The notes beneath the pieces were generated by a model. That model did no database searches and was not told the DNA's origin. It saw nothing but the letters and a program-made list of their open reading frames with translations. Source: Reyranella sp. CPCC 100927 (GTDB lineage Bacteria > Pseudomonadota > Alphaproteobacteria > Reyranellales > Reyranellaceae). From it: a DNA stretch of 64,000 bases. Made by a program: the position numbers and the translations under genes. The stretch spans positions 496,001 through 560,000 of the forward strand of contig NZ_VOHA01000001.1 of the NCBI RefSeq assembly GCF_007859315.1, read 5' to 3'. Within the stretch, counting starts at the first letter, position 1, and every line of letters begins with the position of its first letter. Positions 7,465-18,100 of the stretch are shown piece by piece.

Positions 7465-9231
7465 ATGCGGGAACCGTCGGCTGACCCTGTAGTTCGGCAT
7501 CCGTTCGCGGTGCCACGGCGTGGCGTTGCACTGTGCGTTGCAGCGTTGTCGGCCGCCCTGTCATCCGTTGCCGTGGCCCAGGTGCCGCCGGTCTTGCAGG
7601 CGCCCCCGGTGCGACCGGGTGCACCCGAGGTGCCCCGGACGCCGGACTCGATTCCGGCCGCGCCACCGGGCACGCGCACGGCGCCGCCCGGCGCCGACCA
7701 GATCTTCGCGACACCGTCCGCCATCGACATCGAGGGCGCTACCGTCTACCCGCCGGGCGTTCTCGACGAACTGACACGGCCGGTGGTCGGCCGGCGCGTG
7801 GCGGTCAGCGAGCTTTTCGCGGTGGCGCAGCGGATCGAGGCCAAGTACCGCGCCGATGGTTACTTTCTGACAACCGTGTTTCTGCCGGCGCAGCGTGTCG
7901 CTGACGGGCGCGTCAAGATTCGCGTCGTCGAAGGCTACATCTCCAACGTCGTGGTCGAGGGCAATGTCGGCGACGTGGCGAGCCAGGCGCGGCGCTTCCT
8001 CGACAAGATGACGCTGGCGCGGCCGGCCAACCTGCGCGACGTCGAGCGCTACCTGCTGCTGACGCAGGACATGCCGGGCGTCTCGATGAAGGCCGTGCTG
8101 CGGCCCGGCAAGGAACCCGGCTCGTCGGAGCTGGTGGCCCAGCTACAGCGCAAGAGCTGGGATGGCCTGCTGCAGGTCAACAACCGCGGTTCGAAGTTCA
8201 CCGGCCAGCAGCAGGGAACATTCGTCGTCGGCAGCAACTCCTGGACCGGCCTCGCCGAGCGTCTGGAGGCGACATTCTTCACGACCTTCGATCGTGAGCA
8301 GAACTTCGGTCAGTTGAACTGGTCGAATTATATTGGCGGCGACGGTCTGCAGCTGCGGGCCTATTTCGGGCGCGGCCGCATCCTGCCGGACCTGCAGATC
8401 GTCGACTACGACGGCAAGCTGACCGTTGCCGGCATATCGCTGCTCTATCCGGTGATCCGCTCGCGGCAGCTGAACCTGAACGTCTTCGGCGGCTACGACT
8501 ACTACCATTCCAACGCCGATCTGATCGTTGCCAATTCGAAAGGCGGGTTTACTCGAACCGACCTCAGCGTGCTGCGTTTCGGTGCCGACGCCAACTACCG
8601 CGACGACTGGAACGGCGTGACCTTCGGCAACGTTCGGTTCTCGCAGGGTATCAACGCGTTCGGTTCCACCAAGAGGGGCGATCCGTTCCTCAACCGGCTC
8701 GGGGCCGATCCGACCTTCTTCAAGTTCAACGGCGAAGTGAATCGCCTGCAGGGGATCTGGACCGGCGCGGGCTTTTCGCTGAACGTGCTGGGTTCGCTGG
8801 CCGGGCAATACTCCGGCGACATCCTGCCGTCGAACGAGAAGTACTTCGTGGGCGGCGAGCGGCTGGGCCGCGGCTACTATTCGGGCCAGGTGACGGGCGA
8901 CAAGGCCGTGGCGGGCTCGCTGGAACTGCAGCTCAATTTCTCGATCGCGTACGACGAGGGAACGGAAGGCGTGGGCGGTCCGTCGCAGGGCGGCAGCCTG
9001 CCGATGCAGCTCTACGTCTTCTATGACCACGCCCGGGTGTGGAACAACGCGCCCGGCGAGATCCGGCATCAGACGGCGCGTTCGTTCGGCGGCGGTATTC
9101 GCGTCAGCATCCTGGAGAGCGTGGCGCTGGAACTGGAGGCCACGCGTCGGCTCGATCGCGACGTCGATGGCGCCGCGGCGCGCCGGCTCGATCCGTGGAA
9201 CCTCTACGGCCGGGTGACGGCGCGCTTCTGA
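7465..9231 (+). CDS. TpsB outer-membrane transporter (ShlB/FhaC/HecB family)
   Basis: A 588-residue Omp85-superfamily protein that exports TpsA exoproteins across the outer membrane. A signal sequence ends at about residue 35 (LSAALSSVAVAQ). A Pro-rich linker of about 40 residues follows, as in FhaC, then two POTRA-like units. The first is GATVYPPGVLDELTRPVVGRRV...YRADGYFLTTVFLPAQ; the second covers residues about 150-225, including RVKIRVVEGYISNVVVEG. The rest is a 16-strand-type barrel with GGERLGRGYYSGQVTGD, matching the conserved VRGY/F-loop region, and a C-terminal Phe (VTARF). ATG 7465 has GGGGGAGAG upstream. It is the first gene of the four-gene operon. Confidence 0.93.
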   Translation: MREPSADPVVRHPFAVPRRGVALCVAALSAALSSVAVAQVPPVLQAPPVRPGAPEVPRTPDSIPAAPPGTRTAPPGADQIFATPSAIDIEGATVYPPGVLDELTRPVVGRRVAVSELFAVAQRIEAKYRADGYFLTTVFLPAQRVADGRVKIRVVEGYISNVVVEGNVGDVASQARRFLDKMTLARPANLRDVERYLLLTQDMPGVSMKAVLRPGKEPGSSELVAQLQRKSWDGLLQVNNRGSKFTGQQQGTFVVGSNSWTGLAERLEATFFTTFDREQNFGQLNWSNYIGGDGLQLRAYFGRGRILPDLQIVDYDGKLTVAGISLLYPVIRSRQLNLNVFGGYDYYHSNADLIVANSKGGFTRTDLSVLRFGADANYRDDWNGVTFGNVRFSQGINAFGSTKRGDPFLNRLGADPTFFKFNGEVNRLQGIWTGAGFSLNVLGSLAGQYSGDILPSNEKYFVGGERLGRGYYSGQVTGDKAVAGSLELQLNFSIAYDEGTEGVGGPSQGGSLPMQLYVFYDHARVWNNAPGEIRHQTARSFGGGIRVSILESVALELEATRRLDRDVDGAAARRLDPWNLYGRVTARF

Positions 9232-9278
9232 GCGCGTCGGGGTTGAGGGGACGAAGGAGTGTAAGCAGGAGCGTCCTG

Positions 9279-9306
9279 TCATCCCGAGCGCAGCGAGGGA
9301 TCCAGG
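9279..9306 (+). repeat. Solo arm of dispersed hairpin repeat
   Basis: TCATCCCGAGCGCAGCGAGG plus GATCC matches the left arm of the hairpin family at 25749, 38854, 55963 and 63653, but no matching right arm follows. It lies in the 144-bp gap between tpsB and the first tpsA, inside the operon. Confidence 0.7.
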
Positions 9307-9375
9307 GGCGTTGCTGAGTGCCGCACCTCTCCTGGGTGACGGGGTGCAGTAGCGCAATCACGCCGCCGACGAGGG

Positions 9376-12300
9376 ATGCCTTCCGGGGGGAAGACACTTC
9401 AGCGTCAGCGCGGGGGCGTGATCGGATCGGCTTGGAGATTCGAGGGTGACGTGAGACGGCGGGGGACACGAACGATAGCGAACGCGGCGACGGTCCGGCC
9501 CATGGCCGGGCCAGCGCCGCGGCGTGCGACGCGCGGCGGGTTGCTGGGAGCGACATCGCTGGCGGCGTTGGTGGGTTGGGGCGTGCTGACGTTCACGGCG
9601 CCGGCGGTAGCGCAGCTGCCGACGGGCGGAACGGTGGTGGGCGGCGCGGCGACGATCACGACGGGGACGAACCAGGTCGTGGTGAACCAGACCACGAACC
9701 GCGGCGTGATCGACTGGCGAAGCTTCTCGATCGGCCAGGGCAACCGGGTGGACTTCCAGCAGCCTGGCGCCAGTTCGGTGACGCTGAACCGCGTGACGGG
9801 GCCTGACCCGTCGGTGATCGCGGGCCAGCTGACGGCGAACGGCCAGATCGTGCTGGTGAACGGGGCGGGTGTCGTGTTCGCCAACGGCGCGCAGGTGAAC
9901 GTGGGGTCGCTGGCGGCGTCGACGGCGAACATCCGCAACCCGCAGGCGTTCATGGCGGACGGCAAGCTGGTGTTCGACGTGCCGTCACCCAACGCGAATG
10001 CCGGCGTGGTGAACGCGGGCACGATCACGGTGCGTGACGGCGGGCTGGTTGGATTGGTCGGGAACATGGCGGCCAACCACGGCGTGATCAACGCGCGGCT
10101 GGGTCGTGTGACGATCGGCGGGGCGGAGACGTTCACGGTGGACCTGGCGGGCGATGGGCTGATCAACTTCCAGATCGGCCAGCCGGTGACGCGCCAGCCT
10201 GTGGATGGACAGGGTAAGAAGCAGCCGCTGGCATCGAACACGGGGACGATCAACGCGGACGGCGGTGTTGTGACGCTGACGGCGCGTGCGGCGGGCGGCG
10301 TTGTCGACAACGTGGTGAACGTGGGCGGTGCGATCCGGGCGCAGGCTGTGAGCCAGGAAGGCGGCGTGCTGGTCCTGGGGGGCGAGGACGGCGGGACGGT
10401 GAACATCACCGGGAAGCTGGATGTGTCGGGGAAGAGCCTGGGCCAGCGCGGCGGCCAGGTGATCGCGACGGCGGCGGGCGGCAAGGTGAACGTGGCGTCG
10501 AGCGCGGTGATCGATGCGTCGGGCGCGTCGGGCGGCGGTCGTGTGAATATCGGCGGGAACTACCAGGGCAAGGGGCCGCTGCCCAACGCACGGGACACGA
10601 AGGTCGAGGCCGGCGCGCGGATCACGGCCGATGCGACGATGATGGGCAACGGCGGCTCAGTGATCGTGTGGGCCGACAACGCGACGGTGTTCGGCGGCAC
10701 GATCTCGGCGCGGGGCGGCGGGCTAAAGGGCGGCAACGGCGGGTTCGTGGAGGTATCGGGCAAGAACTACCTGGACTACCGCGGCTCGACGGATGTGCGG
10801 GCGCCATATGGCATCACAGGCACCCTCCTCCTCGATCCGGCAGATATCCTGATCCAGAATGCGGGGCCGGATAATACCGAGGCTACAGGGGGAGACCCCA
10901 ATACGATTACCGGCAAGAGTTCGCTCTCGATCCTGACGGTTGGTACGCTGCAGGCGGCGTTGGAGACTGCAAACGTTGTTGTCGACAGTACCGTCGGAAC
11001 GGGCGATGGCAGCTCGATCTCGGTCATCGATCCTGTGAGCATTCCAGGTGGACGCACACTAACGCTGCTCTCGTCAGGATCGGTCAGCATCGGCGCCGCG
11101 ATAACAACACCGGGCGATGCGAACCTAACCATTTCAGCATTGGGCGTCTCCGGAACCGGCTCGATATCTTTGGGGAATGGCGCGCTGACCTTGACGACGT
11201 CAGGGAACATCGACCTCAGTGGGGCGGCGGTAAAAGCTGGCGTCGTGAATTTCACGGCATCCGGCGGCAGCGTGTCCTTGACCAACGAGAACAACGCAAT
11301 CGGCGTTGTGGCTGCTGCGCCGAGTTCGGCGGGAGGATTCTTCGGCGACGTCAATATCTTCAACGGTTCGTCCCTGACGATCGGCTCCGGGGGTATCACC
11401 ACCACGGGACCGATAACCATTCGGGCGACGGGACAGCTGCTCGTGAATGGTGACGTCCGCAGCACGGGAACATCGGGATCGCTGTTCATACAGGCGAGCG
11501 GTGCGATCGGCGGGGTCGGCATCCAGCTGACGGCCGGCACGCTGTCTGCGCCGACTGTCACCCTTACGGCGGATGACGGTGATATCGCTCAAACGGTTGG
11601 CAGCAGCATAATAAGCAGCGGCACCTTGGGTGTGACGGCGACCGCAGGTGGCGTTCAACTCACCAGCCCGACGAATGACGTCAACGCGATCTTCGGATCA
11701 GCGGCGACCAACTTCCGCTACGTCGACGCCAACGCCGTCGTTCTGGGTGAAGTGGTGTTGCCGGGCACGAGTTCCTTTTTCGTCAGGGGAATCAGTGTTG
11801 GCGCAGGCGGTTATGTCGACATAGCGGCCAACGCTTTTTCGATCGCCGCGGAAACCGTCTTTGTACCCTATGAAGCGGCTCGGATTGGGGAGATCACAGG
11901 GTCGGGCGCAGACAATCCTACGGGCGCTACGGTTCTGCGGTCGACCGCGGCGGGTACACCGATGGTGATCGGAGGCCTTGGTTCAGGTCCCGGCTTGACC
12001 GAGATCGCTCTGCGCGGAGGTATTCGCACCGGATCACTGCGGATCGGATCGATCGGTCGTGCTGCCGGCACTACGCTCGGCGGTGCTTCCACGGCGGGGG
12101 AAAGTGCTGCGGGATCGCTCACGATTCAAGGCTTGAATCTCTTCGGCTCAGCGGTCGGGACGTTGGTGCTGGAGTCCGGCGCAGGGTCGATCACGCAAAC
12201 GGATTCCCTGTTCGTGAACGCGCTGGCCACCGGCGTGACGGGCGGCGGATCGGTCACTCTGACCAGCGGCAACGGCGCAGGCACGATCGCTCATATCGCT

Positions 12301-15072
12301 CGGATCAGCGATACGACACTGGGCACACAAACCGGCGCGTATCAGTACGTCGGTGTTTTCACTGTGACCGCGGCTTCGGTCGGCACCGAGGCAACACCGC
12401 TGGTGGGATTGCGCGACAGCGGCACGACGCCGGGCTTGCCGGCGAATGCCGCGATCGTAACATCGGGCGGCAATGTCTCGCTGACATCGCTGTCGTCCGA
12501 CACTGTCAATATCAACAATGCCCTGGTCGCGATCGGCGCTGTCGTGACGCTGAGCGACCCTACGGGTCCGATCAACAACAGCGCCAATGGTTCGATCGAT
12601 GTAGGCAGCGGCGGCACGCTGAATCTGAACGCCGGTGGTTCGATCAATCTCGGTGCCGCGCCGATAACGGCCGGAGTCGTCAACTTTGTCTCGGGCGGCA
12701 GTGTTACGCTGAACAACCTGAACAATGTCATCGGCGCGGTGGCCAATACCGCAAGCAAGGCGGGGGCACTCTTCGGGAACATCAATATCTTCAGTAAGTC
12801 GGCCCTGACGATCGGCCCTGGCGGCATGAGTGCCGGCTTCATCACGATCGGCTCGGCTGAGCAAGTGCTCGTGGCCGGCAACATCACAAGTACCAGCACA
12901 TCCAGCACGTTGTTGATCACGTCGACCGGTGCGATCGATGGCATCGGCATCCTGCAGACCGGCGGCACCATTTCTGCCCCGCTCATTGAACTGAGTGCTA
13001 CTGCGGGGGACATCGTTCAGAGAGCCGGCAATATCGTCGCGACCGGCGCTCCCGGCTTTCAAGTGTCTCTCACGGCGAATGCCTCCGGTTCCGTCGACCT
13101 GTCGAGTGCGACCAACGACGTTGTGTCTCTGGTCGGCGCAGCGGGCGGTGATTTCCGCTATGTCGATGCCAACACGCTGTCGATCGGCCAGGTGTCGACG
13201 TTCACGATCGGGATCACCATCGGCGCTGGGCGTTATGTCGATATCGCGGCGGATGGCATCACCATTACGGCGAACGCACGGATTGGCGGCATCGCGAACC
13301 CCTTCGGGCCGGGTGCAGGCGCACCGGCCGACAATCCAAATGGCGTGACGGTGCTGCGCCCCGCCACGGCAAACGCGGCCATGGTGATCGGCGGCACGGG
13401 CGCCGCGGGGAACCTGTACACCGAAGCACAGCTGCTCAACAGCATCCGCACCGGCACGCTGCGTATCGGCTCGATCGGTCGCGCGGTGGGCACGGTGTTG
13501 GGCGGGGCCGCTACTGCGGCGGAAAACGCCGCCGGCGCGATCACGATCCAGGGCCTGGACTTCACGTCGGGTAGTGTGGTGCAGACGCTGGTGTTGGAGT
13601 CAGGTGCCACCGGTACGGCGATCGGTCAGACGGCGGCCGTGAAGGTGAACCACCTGGCCACCGCCGTGGTCGGCAGCGGTTCGGTCGAGCTCACGAACCC
13701 CGACAACTCGGTAGCCGGCCTGGCGCATATCGCGCGGGTCGGCGACACGCAACTGGGAACGCAGAGCGGCACGTACCGGTATGTGGACGGCTCGTCGATC
13801 CCGGTGATCCGCGTGGCTGGCGCCGGCGCGCGGCTGGTGGGCGCGCGCGACAGTGGCGATACGGCGGGCATGCCGCCCAACAGCGCGATCGTGACCAATG
13901 GCGGCGACGTGACCCTGGTGTCGCGTACCGGCAGTATCGAGTTCATCGACGGGCTGGCGGCCATCGGTGCCACGGCGCGCCTGAGTGCCGCCGATCAGAT
14001 CTTCCAGAGTGCGACCGGCGGCGTCGTGGCCAACAGCCTGCTCGCCGTCGCCGGTGGCAGCGTCGACCTGACGACGGCGGCCGGCCTGAACGATGTGCGG
14101 TTCCTGTCGGGCTCGGCGGCGGGCAGTTTCGGGCCACTCGGCGACTTCCGGTTGATCAACAACGCCAGTGTGACGGTGTCCGCCGGCGGTGTGGCCGGTG
14201 ACAGCCTGGTGGCCGGTGTCGACGGTGTGCATGCTGGCCCTGGCGCGACGCTTGAACTGGCGATTCGCACGGGTGATATCACCGTCAACAATACGACGCT
14301 GACGACTGTCGATGGTTTGGTTCTGTTGCGGCGCGTCGCGGGTGCGACGGGCAGCGAGATCATCCTGAACAACGTGTCGTTCGACAGCGGCAGCGGTTCG
14401 CCGAATCTCGTGGTGCTGGACCTGACCGGCAGTCCCGCGATGGCTCCCGGCAATTTCGCAGCGCTGAAGTCGAGCAGCACGCCGCCCAGCGGCACGTCGG
14501 CGATTCCGATCGGCCCCAATCCTGACGGCGGCATCCTGTTGACCAACGTCAATGCCGGCAACACGACGGTGTACCTCGTCGGTGGCGCGGGCTCGACGAT
14601 CAGCGGCAGTGGCACGTACGGCCTGCTGGGTGTCTACGTGGCGCACAGTAACCCGATCGCGCTGACGGGCAGCGTGCGTCAGATCGATCCGACGTCGTCG
14701 CATTCGGTGACGGCACCGTTCAGCGAGCCGTTCGACTCCACGACGTTCGCCGGCTTCTACGTACGACGGCGTGGCGAAGTCGTTGATCTGCAGACGTTCA
14801 ATACCTGCGTCATCGGCACCGGCCTCTGTCCGGTTCCGCCGCCGCCGGAAACCGACGAGCCCCATATTCCGACGTCGGTGACCCGGCAGCCGGATAATAC
14901 CGCCAGCCTGGTCGGCGCACCGGATCTGCTGGTGATCAACATTGTTACCGATATCAGCACGCCGACGCCGCTGGGGTTGTCGACGGTGATCCTGGTCAAC
15001 CAGGGTAACGAGAACTTCTTCAACGTCGATGACGATCAGCGCAAGCAGCGCGCCGCGCGGGGCGGACAATGA
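9376..15072 (+). CDS. TpsA exoprotein 1 (filamentous haemagglutinin N-terminal domain)
   Basis: About 1898 residues from ATG 9376. GTG 9451 and ATG 9502 are in frame, and 9451 is well placed for the long TPS signal peptide. The signal ends at TFTAPAVAQ, followed by the TPS domain (TNRGVIDWRSFSIGQGNRVDF...VLVNGAGVVFANGAQVNVGSL). The remainder is beta-helix-like repeat protein rich in Gly, Thr, Ser and Asn. Two similar passenger modules of about 475 residues lie at about 11188-12620 and 12620-14040, each with FRYVDAN, MVIGG and RTGxLRIGSIGR landmarks. The C-terminus has FYVRRRGEVVDLQTFNTC, a CX6C pair (C1811, C1818) and a short Pro run. It is exported by the adjacent TpsB and is likely surface-bound or released. 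Adhesin or matrix function is inference. Confidence 0.9.
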   Translation: MPSGGKTLQRQRGGVIGSAWRFEGDVRRRGTRTIANAATVRPMAGPAPRRATRGGLLGATSLAALVGWGVLTFTAPAVAQLPTGGTVVGGAATITTGTNQVVVNQTTNRGVIDWRSFSIGQGNRVDFQQPGASSVTLNRVTGPDPSVIAGQLTANGQIVLVNGAGVVFANGAQVNVGSLAASTANIRNPQAFMADGKLVFDVPSPNANAGVVNAGTITVRDGGLVGLVGNMAANHGVINARLGRVTIGGAETFTVDLAGDGLINFQIGQPVTRQPVDGQGKKQPLASNTGTINADGGVVTLTARAAGGVVDNVVNVGGAIRAQAVSQEGGVLVLGGEDGGTVNITGKLDVSGKSLGQRGGQVIATAAGGKVNVASSAVIDASGASGGGRVNIGGNYQGKGPLPNARDTKVEAGARITADATMMGNGGSVIVWADNATVFGGTISARGGGLKGGNGGFVEVSGKNYLDYRGSTDVRAPYGITGTLLLDPADILIQNAGPDNTEATGGDPNTITGKSSLSILTVGTLQAALETANVVVDSTVGTGDGSSISVIDPVSIPGGRTLTLLSSGSVSIGAAITTPGDANLTISALGVSGTGSISLGNGALTLTTSGNIDLSGAAVKAGVVNFTASGGSVSLTNENNAIGVVAAAPSSAGGFFGDVNIFNGSSLTIGSGGITTTGPITIRATGQLLVNGDVRSTGTSGSLFIQASGAIGGVGIQLTAGTLSAPTVTLTADDGDIAQTVGSSIISSGTLGVTATAGGVQLTSPTNDVNAIFGSAATNFRYVDANAVVLGEVVLPGTSSFFVRGISVGAGGYVDIAANAFSIAAETVFVPYEAARIGEITGSGADNPTGATVLRSTAAGTPMVIGGLGSGPGLTEIALRGGIRTGSLRIGSIGRAAGTTLGGASTAGESAAGSLTIQGLNLFGSAVGTLVLESGAGSITQTDSLFVNALATGVTGGGSVTLTSGNGAGTIAHIARISDTTLGTQTGAYQYVGVFTVTAASVGTEATPLVGLRDSGTTPGLPANAAIVTSGGNVSLTSLSSDTVNINNALVAIGAVVTLSDPTGPINNSANGSIDVGSGGTLNLNAGGSINLGAAPITAGVVNFVSGGSVTLNNLNNVIGAVANTASKAGALFGNINIFSKSALTIGPGGMSAGFITIGSAEQVLVAGNITSTSTSSTLLITSTGAIDGIGILQTGGTISAPLIELSATAGDIVQRAGNIVATGAPGFQVSLTANASGSVDLSSATNDVVSLVGAAGGDFRYVDANTLSIGQVSTFTIGITIGAGRYVDIAADGITITANARIGGIANPFGPGAGAPADNPNGVTVLRPATANAAMVIGGTGAAGNLYTEAQLLNSIRTGTLRIGSIGRAVGTVLGGAATAAENAAGAITIQGLDFTSGSVVQTLVLESGATGTAIGQTAAVKVNHLATAVVGSGSVELTNPDNSVAGLAHIARVGDTQLGTQSGTYRYVDGSSIPVIRVAGAGARLVGARDSGDTAGMPPNSAIVTNGGDVTLVSRTGSIEFIDGLAAIGATARLSAADQIFQSATGGVVANSLLAVAGGSVDLTTAAGLNDVRFLSGSAAGSFGPLGDFRLINNASVTVSAGGVAGDSLVAGVDGVHAGPGATLELAIRTGDITVNNTTLTTVDGLVLLRRVAGATGSEIILNNVSFDSGSGSPNLVVLDLTGSPAMAPGNFAALKSSSTPPSGTSAIPIGPNPDGGILLTNVNAGNTTVYLVGGAGSTISGSGTYGLLGVYVAHSNPIALTGSVRQIDPTSSHSVTAPFSEPFDSTTFAGFYVRRRGEVVDLQTFNTCVIGTGLCPVPPPPETDEPHIPTSVTRQPDNTASLVGAPDLLVINIVTDISTPTPLGLSTVILVNQGNENFFNVDDDQRKQRAARGGQ
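9550..10710 (+). repeat. Long direct repeat, tpsA1 5' copy
   Basis: This 1161-bp stretch encodes the end of the signal peptide and the TPS domain. It aligns without gaps to 15251-16411. By eye, all differences fall in the first 194 bp; from 9744 to 10710 I see no mismatch with the other copy, including at third codon positions. Confidence 0.85.
14062..15072 (+). repeat. Long direct repeat, tpsA1 3' copy
   Basis: This encodes the C-terminal 336 residues of exoprotein 1 and is highly similar to 18377-19399. The two differ in length by exactly 12 nt, which is four extra Pro codons in the other copy's Pro run. Scattered third-position differences are present, unlike the 5' repeat. Confidence 0.8.
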
Positions 15073-15163
15073 GCTGCCTGGAGGAACGTCGCGTGGAGCG
15101 GCGGGACTTGGCGCCGCAGACAACGTGGATCCACACGATCAGTTGGCACGACAGGGGATGGTG

Positions 15164-18100
15164 ATGGCACAGACCCAGACGAGCGTATTGCAGTCCGGCC
15201 GGCGTGATGCCGGCACCGTGCGCGGCAAAGTTCGCTCTGGGCTCATGAACGCGACATCGCTGGCGGCGTTGGTGGGTTGGGGCGTTCTGACGTTCACGTC
15301 ACCGGCGGTAGCGCAGCTGCCGACGGGCGGAACGGTGGTGGGCGGCTCGGCGACGATCACGACCGGAACGAACCAGGTCGTGGTGAACCAGACCACGAAC
15401 CGTGGCGTGATCGACTGGCGGAGCTTCTCGATCGGCCAGGGCACCCGGGTGGACTTCCAGCAGCCTGGCGCCAGTTCGGTGACGCTGAACCGCGTGACGG
15501 GGCCTGACCCGTCGGTGATCGCGGGCCAGCTGACGGCGAACGGCCAGATCGTGCTGGTGAACGGGGCGGGTGTCGTGTTCGCCAACGGCGCGCAGGTGAA
15601 CGTGGGGTCGCTGGCGGCGTCGACGGCGAACATCCGCAACCCGCAGGCGTTCATGGCGGACGGCAAGCTGGTGTTCGACGTGCCGTCACCCAACGCGAAT
15701 GCCGGCGTGGTGAACGCGGGCACGATCACGGTGCGTGACGGCGGGCTGGTTGGATTGGTCGGGAACATGGCGGCCAACCACGGCGTGATCAACGCGCGGC
15801 TGGGTCGTGTGACGATCGGCGGGGCGGAGACGTTCACGGTGGACCTGGCGGGCGATGGGCTGATCAACTTCCAGATCGGCCAGCCGGTGACGCGCCAGCC
15901 TGTGGATGGACAGGGTAAGAAGCAGCCGCTGGCATCGAACACGGGGACGATCAACGCGGACGGCGGTGTTGTGACGCTGACGGCGCGTGCGGCGGGCGGC
16001 GTTGTCGACAACGTGGTGAACGTGGGCGGTGCGATCCGGGCGCAGGCTGTGAGCCAGGAAGGCGGCGTGCTGGTCCTGGGGGGCGAGGACGGCGGGACGG
16101 TGAACATCACCGGGAAGCTGGATGTGTCGGGGAAGAGCCTGGGCCAGCGCGGCGGCCAGGTGATCGCGACGGCGGCGGGCGGCAAGGTGAACGTGGCGTC
16201 GAGCGCGGTGATCGATGCGTCGGGCGCGTCGGGCGGCGGTCGTGTGAATATCGGCGGGAACTACCAGGGCAAGGGGCCGCTGCCCAACGCACGGGACACG
16301 AAGGTCGAGGCCGGCGCGCGGATCACGGCCGATGCGACGATGATGGGCAACGGCGGCTCAGTGATCGTGTGGGCCGACAACGCGACGGTGTTCGGCGGCA
16401 CGATCTCGGCGAAGGGTGGCCTCAAAGGAGGCAACGGCGGCTTCGTCGAAACGTCGGGCAAGATCGATCTGTCGGTATTGCCCGGCGCATCGGTTGCCGC
16501 GTCCGCAGTTGCCGGCACTGCAGGGATGTGGCTGCTCGATCCGCGCAATGTGAACATTGTGACTGGCGGTGCAGGGTCCGTCGTCGGTGGCGTGAACAAT
16601 CCTCCGGATGACCCGGGACCGAGTGGCTCCGCGCACACAATCGATCCGGCAGTGATAGCCGCTGCCCTCAACGGCGGCTCGAACGTTACGATCACGACCA
16701 ATGCCGTCGGCATCACGCCGTTCGATACAGGCATCATTACGGTCGTGAACGCCATCACGTGGACGACGGCCAACACACTGACGTTGTTGGCTGATGGAGC
16801 CATTAATATCAACGCCCCCATCACCGCGTCGGGAAACGGCAATCTGACGCTTACCAGCATAGGATCAAGCATCAACGGCAATGCTGCGGGTGTGATTTCA
16901 CTGGGCAGCGGCACGTTGAACCTGAACGCCAACTTCGGCATCAATCTGGGGTCTGCCGCCATCACCGCCGGCATCGTCAACTTCAAGGCGTTGAATGGCG
17001 TGACCCTGAACAACGCGGGCAACGCGATTGGCACCGTGGCCGATACCGCGAGTTCGGCGGGATCGGTCTTCGGCATCAGCATCAAGAGCACGACGGCCTT
17101 GACGATCGGCAAGGGTGGGATCACCGCGCCCGATGCGCCGATCACCATCGAGTCGGGGCAGCAGGTGCTCGTGACCGGTAACATCACGAGCCCTGGCACC
17201 ACCGGGATATTGACGATCACGTCGACCGGTGCCATCGGTGGCACGGGAATCCTGCAGACGGGCGGCACCCTGAACGTGCCCCGGGTCATTCTCAACGCCA
17301 CGGCAGGTGATATTGTCCAGACAGGCGGCAACATCATCGCGGCAGGCAGTCCGGGTTTCCCCACGGCTCTGACGGCGACCGCGGCTGGTTCCGTCGATCT
17401 GCCCAGTGCGACCAACAACGTCGTGTCCCTGGTCGGTGCGGCGGGGGCGAATTTCCGCTACGTCAACGGCGGCCCGCTGACGATCGGCCAGATCAGCACC
17501 GTCACGATCGGCATTACGATCGGCAGTGGCAATTATCTCGATATCGCGGCCGACACGATCAACGTCGTCGGCGGGGCCCGGATCGGCGGTATTGCGACCG
17601 GAACACCGGGGGCGTCTCTCGCGGCGGACAACCCCGACGGCGTGACCGTGCTACGGCCCACCTCGGCGAGCGCGGCGATGGTGGTCGGCGGTGCCGGCGG
17701 CACCACCGGCAACCTGATGACGGAAGCGCAGCTGATCGCCAGCGTTCGTACCGGCACGCTGCGGTTGGGGTCGATCGGCCGTGGTGCGGTCCAACTCGGC
17801 GGTGTTCTTACGGCAGTGGAAAACCCAGCCGGCGCGATCACCGTTCAGGGCCTGAACTTCTCCGGCGCCGGCCAGTTGCTGCAGCGGCTGGTGCTGGAGT
17901 CGGGCACCTCGATCCAGCAGACGGGGGCGATCGTCCTGACACGCGGTGGCGGTTTCGAAGGGGCCCTGGCCACGGCAGTCCGCGGCGCTGGATCGGTGGA
18001 GCTGACGAACCCGGGTAATTCCGTGACCGGCCTGGCGCACGTCGCGGTCGAGAGCGATACGACCTTGGCCACGCAGAGCGGCACGTTCCGCTATGTCGAT

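Noticed and set aside
11188-14040. Repeats within tpsA1 as a separate repeat array or mobile element
   Set aside because: The repeats stay in frame, encode matching protein modules and have no transposase or terminal inverted repeats.
13600-15123. A 507-codon open frame antisense to the tpsA1 3' end
   Set aside because: It mirrors the repeat structure of the sense gene and lacks any family feature. The same shadow appears opposite tpsA2.
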